This document shows positions 1-10,530 of a stretch of DNA of 64,000 bases, piece after piece. Position 1 is the stretch's first letter. Each line of letters begins with the position of its first letter. A program made the position numbers and the translations under genes. Source of the stretch: Limnomonas spitsbergensis (taxonomy: Eukaryota > Chlorophyta > Chlorophyceae > Chlamydomonadales); NCBI GenBank assembly GCA_037349105.1, contig JAYJMM010000025.1, positions 248,001 through 312,000 on the forward strand, read 5' to 3'. The notes under the pieces are model-generated. The model made no database searches, was not told where the DNA came from, and saw only the letters and a list, made by a program, of their open reading frames with translations.

Positions 1-200
1 AGGAAAACCTAGGAGGCAGACAAGTAAGGAGCCGAAGGGCCCAACAACATGACAACAAGAGAAGGCCTGGGGGCCAACCCAAACACTAGAGCAGCCACAG
101 CAGAGCACAAGCCGTAAGAGCCAAGCCCCAAAGCAGACAGCTACCAAGAACTAACTTGCATGCCTAGACCATGAACCCTGAACCCTAGTCACATCCACAG

Positions 201-485
201 CCAGTGTTGGCATTCCTTGACATAGCGCGCGCTTCTTTGCATGCCCTCGCCCCACCAGGTGTCACGGCAGAGACCAGCGTTGCTGCGGTGTCAACAATGC
301 AGCAGCTGCACCAGCTGGGCATACTGCACGGTGACGTGCGTCTGGAAAACCTGGTCGTCAACCAGGACACGGGCTCTGTCAAGGTCATCGACCTGGGGCG
401 TTCAGTCTTGGGTGCCAGCCGAAAGGCATGCGCAGCAGAGATTGCCAAGCTTCAGCAGCTGCTGCATGGCTGTGTGCATGGGTGA
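201..485 (+). CDS. Terminal exon of a divergent protein-kinase-like gene (C-lobe)
   Basis: The exon follows a cacag acceptor ending at 200 and runs in frame to TGA at 483-485, giving about 94 residues. It carries a kinase catalytic-loop pattern, HGDVRLENLVV (HGD in place of HRD, with the metal-binding Asn), then VKVIDLGRS, a DLG version of the DFG motif. Only about 30 residues follow. Such a short end with an acidic-leucine tail (AEIAKLQQLL) is common in Crinkler/CR-type and fungal FunK1-like kinases. Earlier exons lie outside the window. It is the 3' end of its gene, so it is not the kinase half of the gene at 3059-4940, which lies downstream on the same strand; the two may be neighbouring members of one family. 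Kinase-fold assignment is fairly safe; family assignment is an inference. Confidence 0.6.
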   Translation, partial: PVLAFLDIARASLHALAPPGVTAETSVAAVSTMQQLHQLGILHGDVRLENLVVNQDTGSVKVIDLGRSVLGASRKACAAEIAKLQQLLHGCVHG

Positions 486-712
486 AGGGGCATGAATCCA
501 CTGAGCATGGCATCTGGTCGGGTAGGGCTCCTTTTAACTGCATGCTAGTGTGCACGGCTTCACTGACGAGATTCCCAAAAGGCCTTTCTGTGTTACGGAC
601 CCAATGAAAAGCGGGACTGGGTTGGTTTGGGCGTGGCAGGAGGCAGGAGGGTGCTCAGTGTTTTAAGGGACAGTATAAGGGATGCTGCTGTCAGGTAGAT
701 CGAAATACATCT
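486..712. other. Spacer without recognisable gene
   Basis: This is downstream flank of the kinase-like exon. I see no exon with both splice signals and a convincing protein pattern. Confidence 0.4.
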
Positions 713-973
713 CTAGATCCAGATCTGGATAGAGCAGTAGATCCACGTTGCTGCCAGGCGGGTTGCCGACTGGCTCTCCATCCGCATGGCGGTATGTAAT
801 GGAGAGGCGGTGGCGGGCGCCCCTCTGCTTCTGTTTGATGGGTGGCGCGAAGCGGCCTCCCAATTGTTTGCATGATGGATCCTATGGGCGTAACCGCCGC
901 AGAATCTTCATCATAACACCGTATACCTTCTGTGCCTGAGTGATCATGCAGTGCAGTGCAAACGTTAGTGCTC

Positions 974-1110
974 TTCAGCTACGGTTCAGCCATGCTTCAG
1001 CTACAGTTCAGCTCTAGGCCTTCTCAGTGCCTAAACGATACAGTTGTAATTAGTTCCATACAATTCAGCTACAGTTCAGCTACACTCCCAGTTACACCCC
1101 CAGCTACATC
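974..1110 (+). repeat. Short degenerate repeat of TTCAGCTACA
   Basis: About six imperfect copies of a TTCAGCTACA-like unit occur with irregular spacing. There is no coding signal. Confidence 0.5.
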
Positions 1111-1229
1111 TCAACTACATTTGACCTGCATCAAGAGATGACCTGGTGCAGCATGAGTGTACAGCTGCAGCACACTCTGGATTATACGCTTTTGGGGACC
1201 TAGTCCACAGACCCTCACCCCTGACGCAC

Positions 1230-1557
1230 CTGTGTCAACACAGAGGTCCCGCCGGCCAGCCACAGCGGCGCCCCCACCCCCACCACCAGGAGTCCCCGCA
1301 TAAGCAGATGCGGCACCGGCAGCATTCACAGGACCATTGTGAATATCCTCTCCCCGAGGCAGGAGCAGCCGTTGGCGTGAGCCTCCTGGCGGACGATCAG
1401 TCATTCCAGGGGCAGCACCAAGGGCACCCGTGGCCATCGGTTCCGGCAGATCAACGTCGTCGTCCTCAGCACCAACTGCTGGGTCACTGCATCCCAGGCG
1501 GCGCTGTTGCCTCCGCCACATGGCCAGCTGCTGGGCCTCCTCATGGGCTCGGATGAC
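1230..1557 (-). CDS. Possible internal exon, unknown protein
   Basis: On the minus strand a good acceptor (cctcgcag) precedes 1557 and a donor (acag/gtgcgt) follows 1230. Between them is an open frame of about 109 residues starting VIRAHEEAQQLAMWRRQQRR and continuing through an acidic patch (EDDDVD) into Gly/Ala-rich sequence. The first 35 residues look like a charged helix; the rest is low complexity. No family is recognised. It lies inside the inverted-repeat pair 713-1620, so it could be cargo of a decayed element. The opposite strand is open over the same stretch, which lowers confidence. Confidence 0.3.
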
Positions 1558-1620
1558 CTGCGAGGGGGTCAGGGTTCATGGGCTTCAAGTTAAGGGATAG
1601 GAAGCCAGATCTGGATCTAG

Positions 1621-3058
1621 ATAGAAAGAAGCTACCTCCTACCGGGGCGTGAGGGCTCAGGCAACAATACAGCTTACCCCATGCACGACTTCTCCACATT
1701 TTCTGTTCATGAGGTTGCCCTGCGCACCTGTATTTTATATTTCAGTACATGCACAAGCATGCGCCCCTTTTTGCCGTGCCCTGCTGCCGGCAACCCTACC
1801 GTACCCTCACGAAACTGAGCCATGTATGCCATGGAGCTCCTCTCCCCCCCTGCTCTCCCTCCTGGTGTCCCCTTCCTCCCGCCCGCCCGCCCCTGCTCCA
1901 TTATCTCTTCCTGCCCCTGCTCTCAGTGGTGCCTACCGCGGACCTCATTGCAAGGCTCCCTCTGGTTACGTTTGCTGCCTGTTAGCCTGTACTGTGTACT
2001 ACGACTGACGCTCTTGTGCCGCCTAGACCTTGTGTGAATTTTAGCAGTGGCGGTGGCAACTACTTGACCTTGCTGCTCTGGAGCACCCCCATGCAGGGCC
2101 TTGCTTCTGCGAGCCCCTGGAGCACCACCCCGCTGCTGTCACCTTCGTTACTGCCCCCTGCCTCTCCCTCCTGCTGAACTTGCCGCTGCCTCTTGGAGTC
2201 GAGGGTCGCGCCTGGTCCCAAACTGACAGACTGACTGACGGATATGGGGTGACTCCGGGAGCTTCGCCCCCACGACCTTCGGCCGCCCGGGGGGGCTCCG
2301 CCGAATAAGGCCAGGGTAGAAGTAGAACAACAGCAGCCACAGCAGCAAGCAAGGACACGAGTGGGACAGCCAGCAGGAGCAGAGCAGCAAGTAGAACCAG
2401 ACGTGCAGCCCTAGGTTGGGCTTGGAGGGGCAGGTGGGCGGGATGGGTGGTGTGATGTAGCTGGCCTTGCGCTGGTATTGCACGGACGGGCAGTGCGCAT
2501 GGGCTATGGGTGTGGGGGTCTGAACTGTGAGTAGTGAGCCACTGGGACTCGGCACACTGGCGCCGTGGCTTGGGGCGGCCAAAATGGAAGCAAAACGGTC
2601 TGCCCCCCGCCGCTGTTTTGGAGAGGCCTTATCCCTCTCCCACCCTGTTTTCTGTTGTATCGCTTTTTTTTGTTGCTTCAAGGCTATATTCGGTAGACCG
2701 TTCGCGGCCGCCAAAGGATTGGAGCCTAACCTGGAGCGGCTTGTAGACCGCCCCTCCCATGCTGCCGCGCTGCCCCCTTGGTTGCCCCCCTCACCGCATG
2801 ACTGCCCCTTGGCTGCCCTCGGGTGTGGGGGTGATTTGTGAGGCCTTGTATGGACCTAGTGGTGAACCTTGAGGCATGCACCGACCTGGGGATGGACACT
2901 TCCATTACGACGTGTCTCCAGATTTCCCCCCTCAGGGCCAGCCGGATTCGCCCGTCCCCATATCGGTGCATCCCAGCCCGACACCTTCTTGAAGTCCGTC
3001 CTATTCGTATTTTCTTAACTCTTCGGTTGACTCCATGCTTGTGTGCCTCCTACTGCAG
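1621..3058. other. Intergenic or intronic DNA with a GC-rich hairpin element
   Basis: No supported exon is seen. The stretch has a C/T-rich part at 1840-1930, the GC-rich palindromic element at 2257-2308, and a pyrimidine-rich run ending in the acceptor (tactgcag, ending 3058) of the next gene. Confidence 0.4.
2257..2308 (+). repeat. GC-rich palindromic element, copy 1
   Basis: This roughly 50-bp element contains CGACCTTCGGCCGCCC followed by a G7 run. Its near-exact reverse complement lies at 31278-31329, and the core ACCTTCGGCC recurs in the hairpin at 32288-32308. Dispersed GC-rich palindromes of this type have been reported in organelle DNA and in some nuclear DNA of volvocine algae. Confidence 0.55.
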
Positions 3059-4940
3059 GGGGTAAACATGAGGCGTTTGGCAAGTGGATCATGCACATCG
3101 AGGAAGATCTGCTAGGCGACCTGCCCGACTGCGCTGACAAGCTACACAAGGTCCTTCAGCCGGATCAGCACTTCCCCATACCGGTGCCCGGGGGCCACTT
3201 CAAGGTGCTCACCGAGGCCCACCCCGCCCTCAAGGACTACTTGGTCGCCGCCGATTGCAACTGTATCTCCTCGAAGTTGGGAGACTTCCTCGTGTCCCAC
3301 ATCTTAAAGCCCCTTGGTAGGACCACAGTATCAAACACCACGGTATTCTGTGCCGCAGGTCTCTGCTCCTTTTGCCCTGTTATTAGTGGTGGTGCACATA
3401 TATAGCTGTTGTACTTTCTGGCTAGCGTGGGAGGGCTCACGCCTCTTCATGCACGCTTGATGCATTTGTCTGGCGTCGCAACTACCCATCATGGGACGAC
3501 GCAGATCGCTGAATACAAAGGTCACCGCCGCCTTCACTCACTGTAGGCATCGCATCTGAGGTTCATGTGACGGGGCGCACCTCCATGCCGCTGCTGGACG
3601 TGGTCGAGCTGCTCAACGACCGTTTGGTCAAGAAGCTGGGCAACCTGAAGCAGCTATCCAACAACTCTACACAAGAAGCGACGAGAGTACAGGCCAGCGC
3701 CTCTTCTTCGAAATCTGGATCCAAGCGGAAGGCAACCGTGGCCTCTCTGGTGCGATTCCGTGCCACAATTTATTTGACCCAAGCCTCCGGCACTTTTCCA
3801 GTAACTTCGAGAACTTGATAGATGAGACCACATGGCTTCAGGCTGTGCACTGGAGTGGGCAGTGCAAACATAGCGCCTTGTTGTTTTTCAGGTCAGGCAG
3901 ACAACTTGATTGATGTTGGGAAAGGCGCATCTTACTTCTGTGTTTACCGTTACACAGCCAACACTACATGTTGAGAATCCCATACCAGGTTTATAATACA
4001 GACCTCACACATACGTTTGATTTCCACAGCCTGTCATGCAGGGCGCCCTCCGGCCTGATGGGGCCCTGGTGGTGGACAAGGTGTTGTTGCTCCACAACGA
4101 GGACAAGGTGGCCAGCCTTCAAGAGGCCATCAAGGACCTGACAAGGAAGCTCAAGAAACCTCAGAATCCTCTACTGTTCGACAGGACCCCGTTCATCGTC
4201 GTCATGGCGTGCGCCGGCCGCCAACTGCAGTTCGGCTATTGCGACGGGGCCACCGGCCAGGTATGACGCTTTGCAAGAATTGGCATGCTTTGATGTGTGT
4301 CTTGTGTGGAAGGCATGTGGCATACGATCCGCCATAACAGTTTTGAAGCGGCTTGTTTAACGAGCGTGTTCATGAACTCTCTTGTGGGGCGAATGTTGAC
4401 CTGCTGGCAGTTTCTGTGTGACCCCCACCCCACCCCACGAGTGCATGTATTGTTGTGCCCCAGCAAAGAAGCTGCAAACTGGATCCAACTCGTGTAAACT
4501 TTGTGGTTGTGCTCGTCATGCTGTGCAGGGAAGTAAAGAGGCAGGTTATGGGACAATTGTTGTGAATCTGAGAGAGATACTGTACAGAGGGCATAGCTGC
4601 TCTCAATCTCATGTTATTACTGGTTTTCAGGTGCTGGTAGACATTCCACACATGAAAGATGTGCTGGTACGATTTTGATTACCGCATACCATAATTGACC
4701 ATTTTAGGGCCGATTGTGCTGGATGAAGCTGGTAACAGTAGGGTATGAAGTTATGTAAGGCACGGGAGCTTTGGCAGCCATGGCCCCAGAGAGAGCTAGT
4801 ACCCCCAGATCTCTCGTCTATCTCACCAACTTACTTTGGCCTAGGTGCAGCAGCATGGAGGGGGAGAGGACCTGCCATTCAAATTTGGGGGAAACCGCCG
4901 GAGTTGGGTGCCACCATTTCCTTTGTCCCGCATAATTGTT
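3059..4940 (+). CDS. Five-exon gene with a PD-(D/E)xK-like (Crinkler/CR-type) module, 3' end uncertain
   Basis: Proposed exons are 3059-3316, 3547-3749, 4030-4260, 4631-4666 and 4845-4940, each flanked by AG and GT. Exons 3, 4 and 5 join in phase 0. Exon 1 encodes a helical region (FGKWIMHIEEDLLGDLPD) and ends DFLVSHILKPLG. Exon 2 has VTGRTSMPLLDVVELLNDRL. Exon 3 has LRPDGALVVDKVLLLHNEDK, then SLQEAIKDLTRKL and PFIVVMACAGRQLQFGY. The RPD...(E)DK spacing followed by an Ala/Leu helix matches the PD-(D/E)xK-like domain that precedes kinase domains in Crinkler/CR-type proteins of algae and oomycetes. That is recalled family knowledge, not a search result. No kinase domain follows within 1 kb, so the gene is truncated here or continues in exons I cannot see. 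The 5' end also lies upstream of the first visible exon. Confidence 0.45.
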
Positions 4941-5739
4941 GTGAGCATCAACCAATGCGACCCACCACGACCCACCACACCGAGCTGCGCTGTGCACTTA
5001 ACTCTTAAGTCTCTTCTGCAGTCACCCTTACGTTATGATAAGGGGGCATTTATTATCATTCTTTAATTTTTGACCCATCTCAGGGAAAGGTCCCTTGGCC
5101 AGGCTGCCTCCTCATGGACCCCTCACCTGGTCCCAGGTGCAGCAGCACTAGTGCAGGCCGACCTCGGGTCATCCTCCCGTAACCGTCCGCTGCGGCCGTG
5201 TTTCCAGAAGAAGCGGGGAAGGGGTCGTGTTTATGAATTGCTAGGGGCAGGATTGTAACAAAAAACGCTGCCCGGACGTAAATGCTGTGCAAGTCTGTCT
5301 ATGAGTGTGGATCCCTGCAACTGGGACAATAACTGCATGCTAAATAATTCAAACGGTAGCATGCACCTTGAACCTAGTGGAACGTTTGAGCATGCACCTA
5401 GCATGCACTGTGGCAAGCACCTAGAAGCAAGTAGGACCTTTCCGCATGCCTTCCTTCCAAGCATTGCCAGGCAGCCGGAATAAGCATGTTCCCTCACCGA
5501 CATGTCTGTAAGCCAAATGGAAGGCAGTAAAAGCTAAGCAAGCAACTATGAAATCCACAAAAAAATTGTATGCCCCGCCCCCACCCGGGCACTGTTCTTG
5601 CAACAAACCTGCACCAGTGCACGAGTTCTCGTGGAGGCACAGGATGGGGCGTATGCTGCCGAGTGGGCTCCGACCGGTCACCAGTTTATCTAGCGCCGCG
5701 ACGATATTCATCTCCGTGGTGCCTGGGAGTACGCATTCA
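4941..5739. other. No recognised gene
   Basis: After the last proposed exon there are only short open frames on both strands. A loose set of GCATGCACCTAG-like motifs occurs at 5355-5445. A kinase domain expected after the upstream module is not visible. Confidence 0.35.
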
Positions 5740-6085
5740 CAGTGCTCGCTCTCATTTACTGTGCACATGCAGATGCAGCGGTCCACCCATGGAACAGAGC
5801 ATGCCCTAATTACTGTACCCCACTGGCGGATGCATCGGGGCACCCGCATGCACAGCGCCTGCCCTTATTTAGTGTACCCATCCGGAGGGTGCTGCGGTCC
5901 ACGCATTTGCCCTGTGCCTGCCCTTGTAAAATGTACCCTGTTGGTAGGTATAGCGATGCACCCGCATGCACAGCGCCTGCCCTTATTTACAGTACCCTGC
6001 TGGTGGGCGCAGCGTTGCACACACACATGCAAAGCGCCTGTCCTTGTTTACTGTTCCCTACTGGTAGGTGCAGCGGTGCTGCGGT
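5740..6085 (+). repeat. Tandem repeat, about 62-bp unit, about 5 copies
   Basis: Diverged copies share GCACCCGCATGCACAGCGCC, TGCCCTTATTTA and a CTGCTGGTGGGCGCAGCG-like segment. Unit length drifts around 60-63 bp. Open frames across it change protein sequence from copy to copy, so coding is unlikely. Confidence 0.65.
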
Positions 6086-6690
6086 CGGGCTATAGGTATC
6101 CATATTTACTCCTTTACATAGGGCTGAACAGCCAAGAACCCTGGAGCAGGGTGCAATCTAGCTCGGGCCAGGAGGCAGAGTGCATACTAGCTAGGGGCAG
6201 ACGGCAGCAAGCCTGGACAAGAGGAGAAGGGATGGAGAGAGAACGCTAAGCGCAGTGAGCAGCGGCGATGCGGTTGGGCCACAGGATAATACTAATTTAC
6301 TCCGTTACAGTGGGCTGAACAGCCAAGAATCCTGGAGCAGGGTGCACCTTAACTAGGGACAGAAGGTAGCAAGCCTACCTAGACAAGAAGAGAAGGAATA
6401 GATAGAGAACCGCAAGTGCAATAAGCAGCGGTGACTGGATGCGGTTGGTCCATGGGGTAATACTAATTTACTCCGTGACATCGAGCTGAACAGCCAAGAA
6501 GCCTAGAGCATGGTGCACGCTAGCTAGGGCCAAAAGGCAGCAAGCCCTAAAGAGGAAGTGAAACAATGAGGAGAAACGCAAAGCGCAATGCGCAGTGGTG
6601 ATGCGGTTGTGTCAAAGGTATTCAATTTTATCCGTTACATCAGGTTGAACAGTCAAGAACCCTAGAGCTGGTTGCACACAATAAAGCGGT
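6086..6690 (+). repeat. Tandem repeat, 160-190-bp unit, 4 copies
   Basis: The motif GGCTGAACAGCCAAGAA recurs near 6121, 6310, 6482 and 6643 (last copy diverged). Each is followed by a GGAGCAGGGTGCA-like stretch and a purine-rich part. The steps are 189, 172 and 161 bp, so the copies shorten along the array. Confidence 0.65.
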
Positions 6691-6694
6691 CACG

Positions 6695-7240
6695 CGCAAC
6701 AACGGTGATTAAAAAGACAAGTAATAAAGGCGCAAGAGCGGGTCAAAGAAGATATGCCAGTCATAAAGCAATAGTGCGGTTCATGCGCAAGAGCGGTGTT
6801 CAGAAACTATAACAGCCCTAAGGCTTTAGATCAGTCAGGCGCAAGAGCTGTGCTCAAAAATACTATTACTTAAGCAATTAGAGCGGTCAGACGCAAGAGC
6901 GTTGCTCAGAAGTATATTAGTCCTAAAGCAATAGAGCGATTCATGTGCAAGAGCAATGTTCAAAAAATTTACCATACCTTCGGCTATTGAGCAGTCAGGC
7001 GCAAGAGCGGTGCTCAAAAATACTATATCTAAAGCAAATAGAGCGGTCGGGCGCAGGAGCGGTGCTCAGGAAACATACCAGTCCAAAAGCAATACATCAG
7101 TCTGGGGCAAGAGCGGTGTTCATAAAATATACTAGTCTTAAGGCAACAGAGCAGTCAGACGCAACAGCGGTGCTTAAAAATACTATAAATAAAGCAATTA
7201 GACCTGTTAGACGCGCGAGCGGTGAAAATATACCAGTCCT
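6695..7240 (+). repeat. Tandem repeat, about 63-65-bp unit, 8-9 copies
   Basis: Units share CGCAAGAGCGGTGCTCAAAA, a TACTAT or TATACCAG segment and TAAAGCAATAGAGCGGTCAG. The array is AT-richer than its neighbours and starts where the 160-bp array ends. Confidence 0.65.
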
Positions 7241-7588
7241 AAAGCAAAAAAGGGAAGCACTGAGAGGAAGCTCCTAATCTTGCACTGTCGCCATCAGCAA
7301 ATCTCCAGAAACCAGAGGGGACTAGTATTGTGGAGATCTCCTCTCTGCCACCGATGGTCGGGAAGGTCATGGCCTGAGTGTTTGTAAGTCTTGATTTGTT
7401 CTGACTCCGTACGCAAGGGCCAAGCCAGGTCCACTGCAGACAAGTTCTCCTCTAGGACCCAACACTTTTCACAAGGCCGCTTGGAAGAAACACCATATCC
7501 TTGATCTCTGGCTCATCCCTGACAAAGCAGAACAGCCAAAGGAAAACAAACTGACTGCTGCCCCATGGATCTCGGAGTTGGACGCCTA
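7241..7588. other. Unique spacer between arrays
   Basis: I see no gene. Weak protein-like frames on the minus strand extend into the adjacent hexamer repeat and are not trusted. Confidence 0.4.
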
Positions 7589-7589
7589 C

Positions 7590-7920
7590 GGGGGCAGGGG
7601 CAGGGGCAGGGGCAGGGGCAGGGGCAGGGGCAGGGGCAGGGGCAGGGGCAGGGGCAGGGGCAGGGGCAGGGGCAGGGGCAGGGGCAGGGGCAGGGGCAGG
7701 GGCAGGGGCAGGGGCAGGGGCAGGGGCAGGGGCAGGGGCAGGGGCAGGGGCAGGGGGCAGGGGGCAGGGGGCAGGGGGCAGAGGGCAGGGGGCAGGGGGC
7801 AGGGGCAGGGGCAGGGGCAGGGGCAGGGGCAGGGGCAGGGGCAGGGGCAGGGGCAGGGGCAGGGGCAGGGGGCAGGGGGCAGGGGGCAGGGGGCAGAGGG
7901 CAGGGGGCAGGGGGCAGTGG
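7590..7920 (+). repeat. GGGGCA hexanucleotide array with GGGGGCA interruptions
   Basis: A pure (GGGGCA)n run spans 7590-7755. It is followed by 7-bp GGGGGCA variants, a second pure hexamer run at about 7800-7868, and a second 7-bp block. The same pattern (pure block, 7-bp block) occurs twice, which suggests a block duplication. The plus strand is G-rich in runs of four or five and could form G-quadruplexes. Confidence 0.9.
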
Positions 7921-8560
7921 GCAGAAGGCAGGGACATATAGCAGAAGTAGGGACAGGGGACAGGAGCAGGGACAGAAGGCATGAGTAGGGATAGGGGACA
8001 TAAGCAGGGACAGGGGGCAGGAGCAGGGACATGGGGCAGGAACAAGGACAGAAGGCAGGAGCAGGGACAGAAGGCAGGAGGTGGGGCAGAAGGCAGGAGC
8101 AGGGACAAGGGGCATGAGCAGGGACAGAAGGCAGGAGCAGGGACAGGGGGCATGAGCAGGGACAGAAGGCGGGAGCAGGGACAGAAGGCAGGAACCGGGA
8201 CAGAAGGCAGGAACATGGACAGAAGGCAGGAGCTGGGGCAGAAGGCAGGAGCAGGGACAGAAGGCAGAAGCAGGGACAGAAGGCAGGAGCATGGACAGAA
8301 GGCAGAAACATGGACAGGGGGCAGGAGCTAGGACAGAAGGCAGGAGCTGGAACGGAAGGCAGGAGCATGGATAGAAGGCAGGAGCAGGAACATAAGGCAG
8401 GAGCAGGGACAGAAGGCAGGAGCAAGGACAGAAGGCATGAGCAGGGACACGGGGCAGGAGCTAGGACAGAAGGCAGAAGCAAGGACAGAAGCTAGGAGAA
8501 GGGACAAGGGGCAGAAGCTGGGACAAGGGGCAGGAACTGGGACAGGGGGCAAGAGCTACT
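7921..8560 (+). repeat. 18-bp minisatellite derived from the hexamer
   Basis: About 35 diverged units of GGACAGAAGGCAGGAGCA run directly on from the hexamer array and keep its GGCAGG/AGCAGG wording, so they probably arose from it. The minus strand is open in several frames (Pro/Cys/Leu-rich), an effect of an 18-bp unit without stop codons. Confidence 0.8.
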
Positions 8561-8565
8561 ACTCG

Positions 8566-9375
8566 TATCATGCAGCCAGGATAATGCACGTTCATGGTTG
8601 CGCATGTGGCCAATAGCTGTACCGGTATTGCATTGCAAAAAAATAAGAGACCGGCCCATGGTCGGTCGCCGAAGCAGCACGCACTTATGCGTGGACCAGG
8701 GTAGCAGCGGCCGCTCACTACCACCCGTTTCATTCAGCCAATATAGTGCACGTTAATGGATGTGCATGTGGCCAACAATTGTACCGACACGGCACATTCT
8801 TGACAGAGAGCAAAACAAGACCGGTCAAAGGTCGGTCTCCTAAGCATCACACCTAAGCGCGGACCTGGGTGGCAGGGGCCGATCACTGATACTGGTTTCA
8901 TGCAGCCTGTTCAATGCATGTTTAGGGTTGCACACGTGGACAGTAGCTGGACCGGTCATGCACCTTCCTGATAGGGGGTAACAATACCGCCTACTGTCAG
9001 TTGCCCAAGCAGGCACCTAAGTGCAAACATGGGGAGAAGCGGCCGCTCTCCAGCCCCGGTTTTATGCAGGCAATATAATACATGCTCATGGTTGCGCATG
9101 TGGGCAGAAGCTGTACAAGCATTGCACCTCCCTGATAGGGGCGGAAACCAGACCGGAATGCGGTCGGTCGTACCTAAGCGCAGGCCGGGGTAGCATTGGC
9201 CGTTCACTGTTACTAGTATCATACAGTCAGTAGAATAAAGTTTCATGGTTGCGCATGTCGCCAATAGTTTACTGGTATTGCACCTCCTGAGCTCTCCGAT
9301 GGGAGGCAAAACAAGGCCCACAGCTGGTCGCCTAAGCAACACTCACCTAAGCGAGGACCTGGGTAGCAGCAACGG
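8566..9375 (+). repeat. About 160-bp tandem repeat, 5 diverged copies
   Basis: Copies begin near 8568, 8728, 8895, 9056 and 9214 with a TTTCATGCAGCC-like start, then ATGCACGTTCATGGTTGCGC, GTGGCCAATAGCTGTACCGG and GACCGGTC...GGTCGGTCGCC. The part around GACCGGCCCATGGTCGGTC is imperfectly palindromic. Confidence 0.75.
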
Positions 9376-9379
9376 TGTG

Positions 9380-9790
9380 CAATCTAGCCAACAACCCCAC
9401 GCTGGTGCGCAAACTGGGCCATCAACTCCAAGCTGGTGGGCAAGCTGGCCACCAGCTTCATGCTGGTGTGCAAGTTGTCCATCAGCTCCACGCCGGTGCT
9501 CAAGCTGACCACCAAATTCATGCTGAAGCGTGCCTGGTAGTGAGCAAGATGGCCAGAAGCTCCACACTGGTACGCAAGCTGGGCAGATGTTCCACTCAGG
9601 CTGTTGCGCATACTGGCTAGCATTGAATCTTTATGTTGGTGAACAAGCCTGCTACTCGCCAGCAGCTCCATGCTGGTGTGCAAGCTCGCTGCATGCAGCA
9701 GGAGGCCAGCAGCTCCAGGCTGATGGGCAAGCTGGCCACCAGCTTCTTGTTTGTGCGCAAGCTGGGAAGCAATGCCAGGCTGATGTGTGA
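9380..9790 (+). repeat. 30-bp minisatellite
   Basis: A unit close to GGCCACCAGCTCCATGCTGG plus TGCGCAAGCT repeats about 12 times with growing divergence toward 9790. Because 30 is a multiple of 3, every frame gives a decapeptide repeat; none has other coding support. Confidence 0.7.
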
Positions 9791-10344
9791 TTTGGCCTGT
9801 GTTGCAGACAGGGAGACATGCATCAGCCCCCCCGTTGCAGACTCAATTTCTGTTCATAGGGGAACAGACTATTACAGTATTCACACTTGGAACGCATGCA
9901 TATCTTCATCTCCGCCCCATTCGAATTCCTAAACAAAGTAAGCACCTTCTGCTACTACGCTTATCAAGTGCCATACATTACGAGCGCATGCGAACATGCC
10001 AGAATTATGCTCCTGCTGGGAGTACTAGTAGCTAGTTGAACAAAGCAAAAAATATGTACACAGATATGCACACGACGAAGCTGTCATGCATTTTCCATAC
10101 GAGCGTATGACTTGATGTTGAGCTGTGAAGATGACTAATGCCGACGCAAGAGGAATGACGAGTTGACGACGCTAGCAAGAGCGAGCGAGGGCCAGGAGCG
10201 AGCGGGTGCACCTGTACCAGTACTTCGACAGGGCGGGTGTCGACAGCGGAGAAAAAGCGGGCACTTGAATCAATCGAGCTTCAAGCGTTCGATCAAGCGA
10301 ACTTTTCCCTCCGTTTGAATCAATCGACCATTTCAAGCGGCCGA
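9791..10344. other. No recognised gene
   Basis: The only structure noticed is a repeated TTTGAATCAATCGA-like word near 10265 and 10313, just before the satellite begins. Confidence 0.4.
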
Positions 10345-10349
10345 ATCTT

Positions 10350-10530
10350 ACCGACGAATGCACTGCCAGCAGAATGTATCACCGCCCCCCTCCCACCCTA
10401 ATGCACTGCCAGCAGAATGCATCACCGCCCCCTTCCCACCCTAATGCACTGCCTCTAGAAGTATCACCGCCCCCCTCCCACCCTAATGCACTGCATGCAG
10501 AATGCATCACCGCCCCCCTCCCGCCCTAAT
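10350..10530 (+). repeat. Detached block of the 43-bp satellite
   Basis: Four satellite units lie left of a non-repeat island. Their variant order (two CCAGCAG units, one short CCTCTAGAAGTATC unit, one CATGCAG unit ending CCCGCCCTAATG) matches the order at 11706-11877 inside the main array. The block is therefore a copy of, or was split from, that part of the array. Confidence 0.85.

Larger units (their letters stand above)
713..1620. repeat. 908-bp segment bounded by a perfect 16-bp inverted repeat
   Basis: CTAGATCCAGATCTGG at 713-728 is repeated as its exact reverse complement at 1605-1620. The motif contains a self-complementary 14-mer core (ATCCAGATCTGGAT in the left copy), which makes inverted copies easier to obtain by chance. 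No clear target-site duplication is seen outside the arms. It could be a decayed terminal-inverted-repeat element or a coincidence between two palindromic sites. Confidence 0.3.

Noticed and set aside
5548..6249. 233-residue plus-strand frame
   Set aside because: Most of it translates the 62-bp tandem repeat, and the overlapping 117-residue frame has the same character.
7452..8495. Pro/Ala/Cys-rich and Gly/Gln/Arg-rich open frames over the hexamer array
   Set aside because: Frames are open on both strands for the same repeat reason. None continues into non-repeat sequence with coding character.
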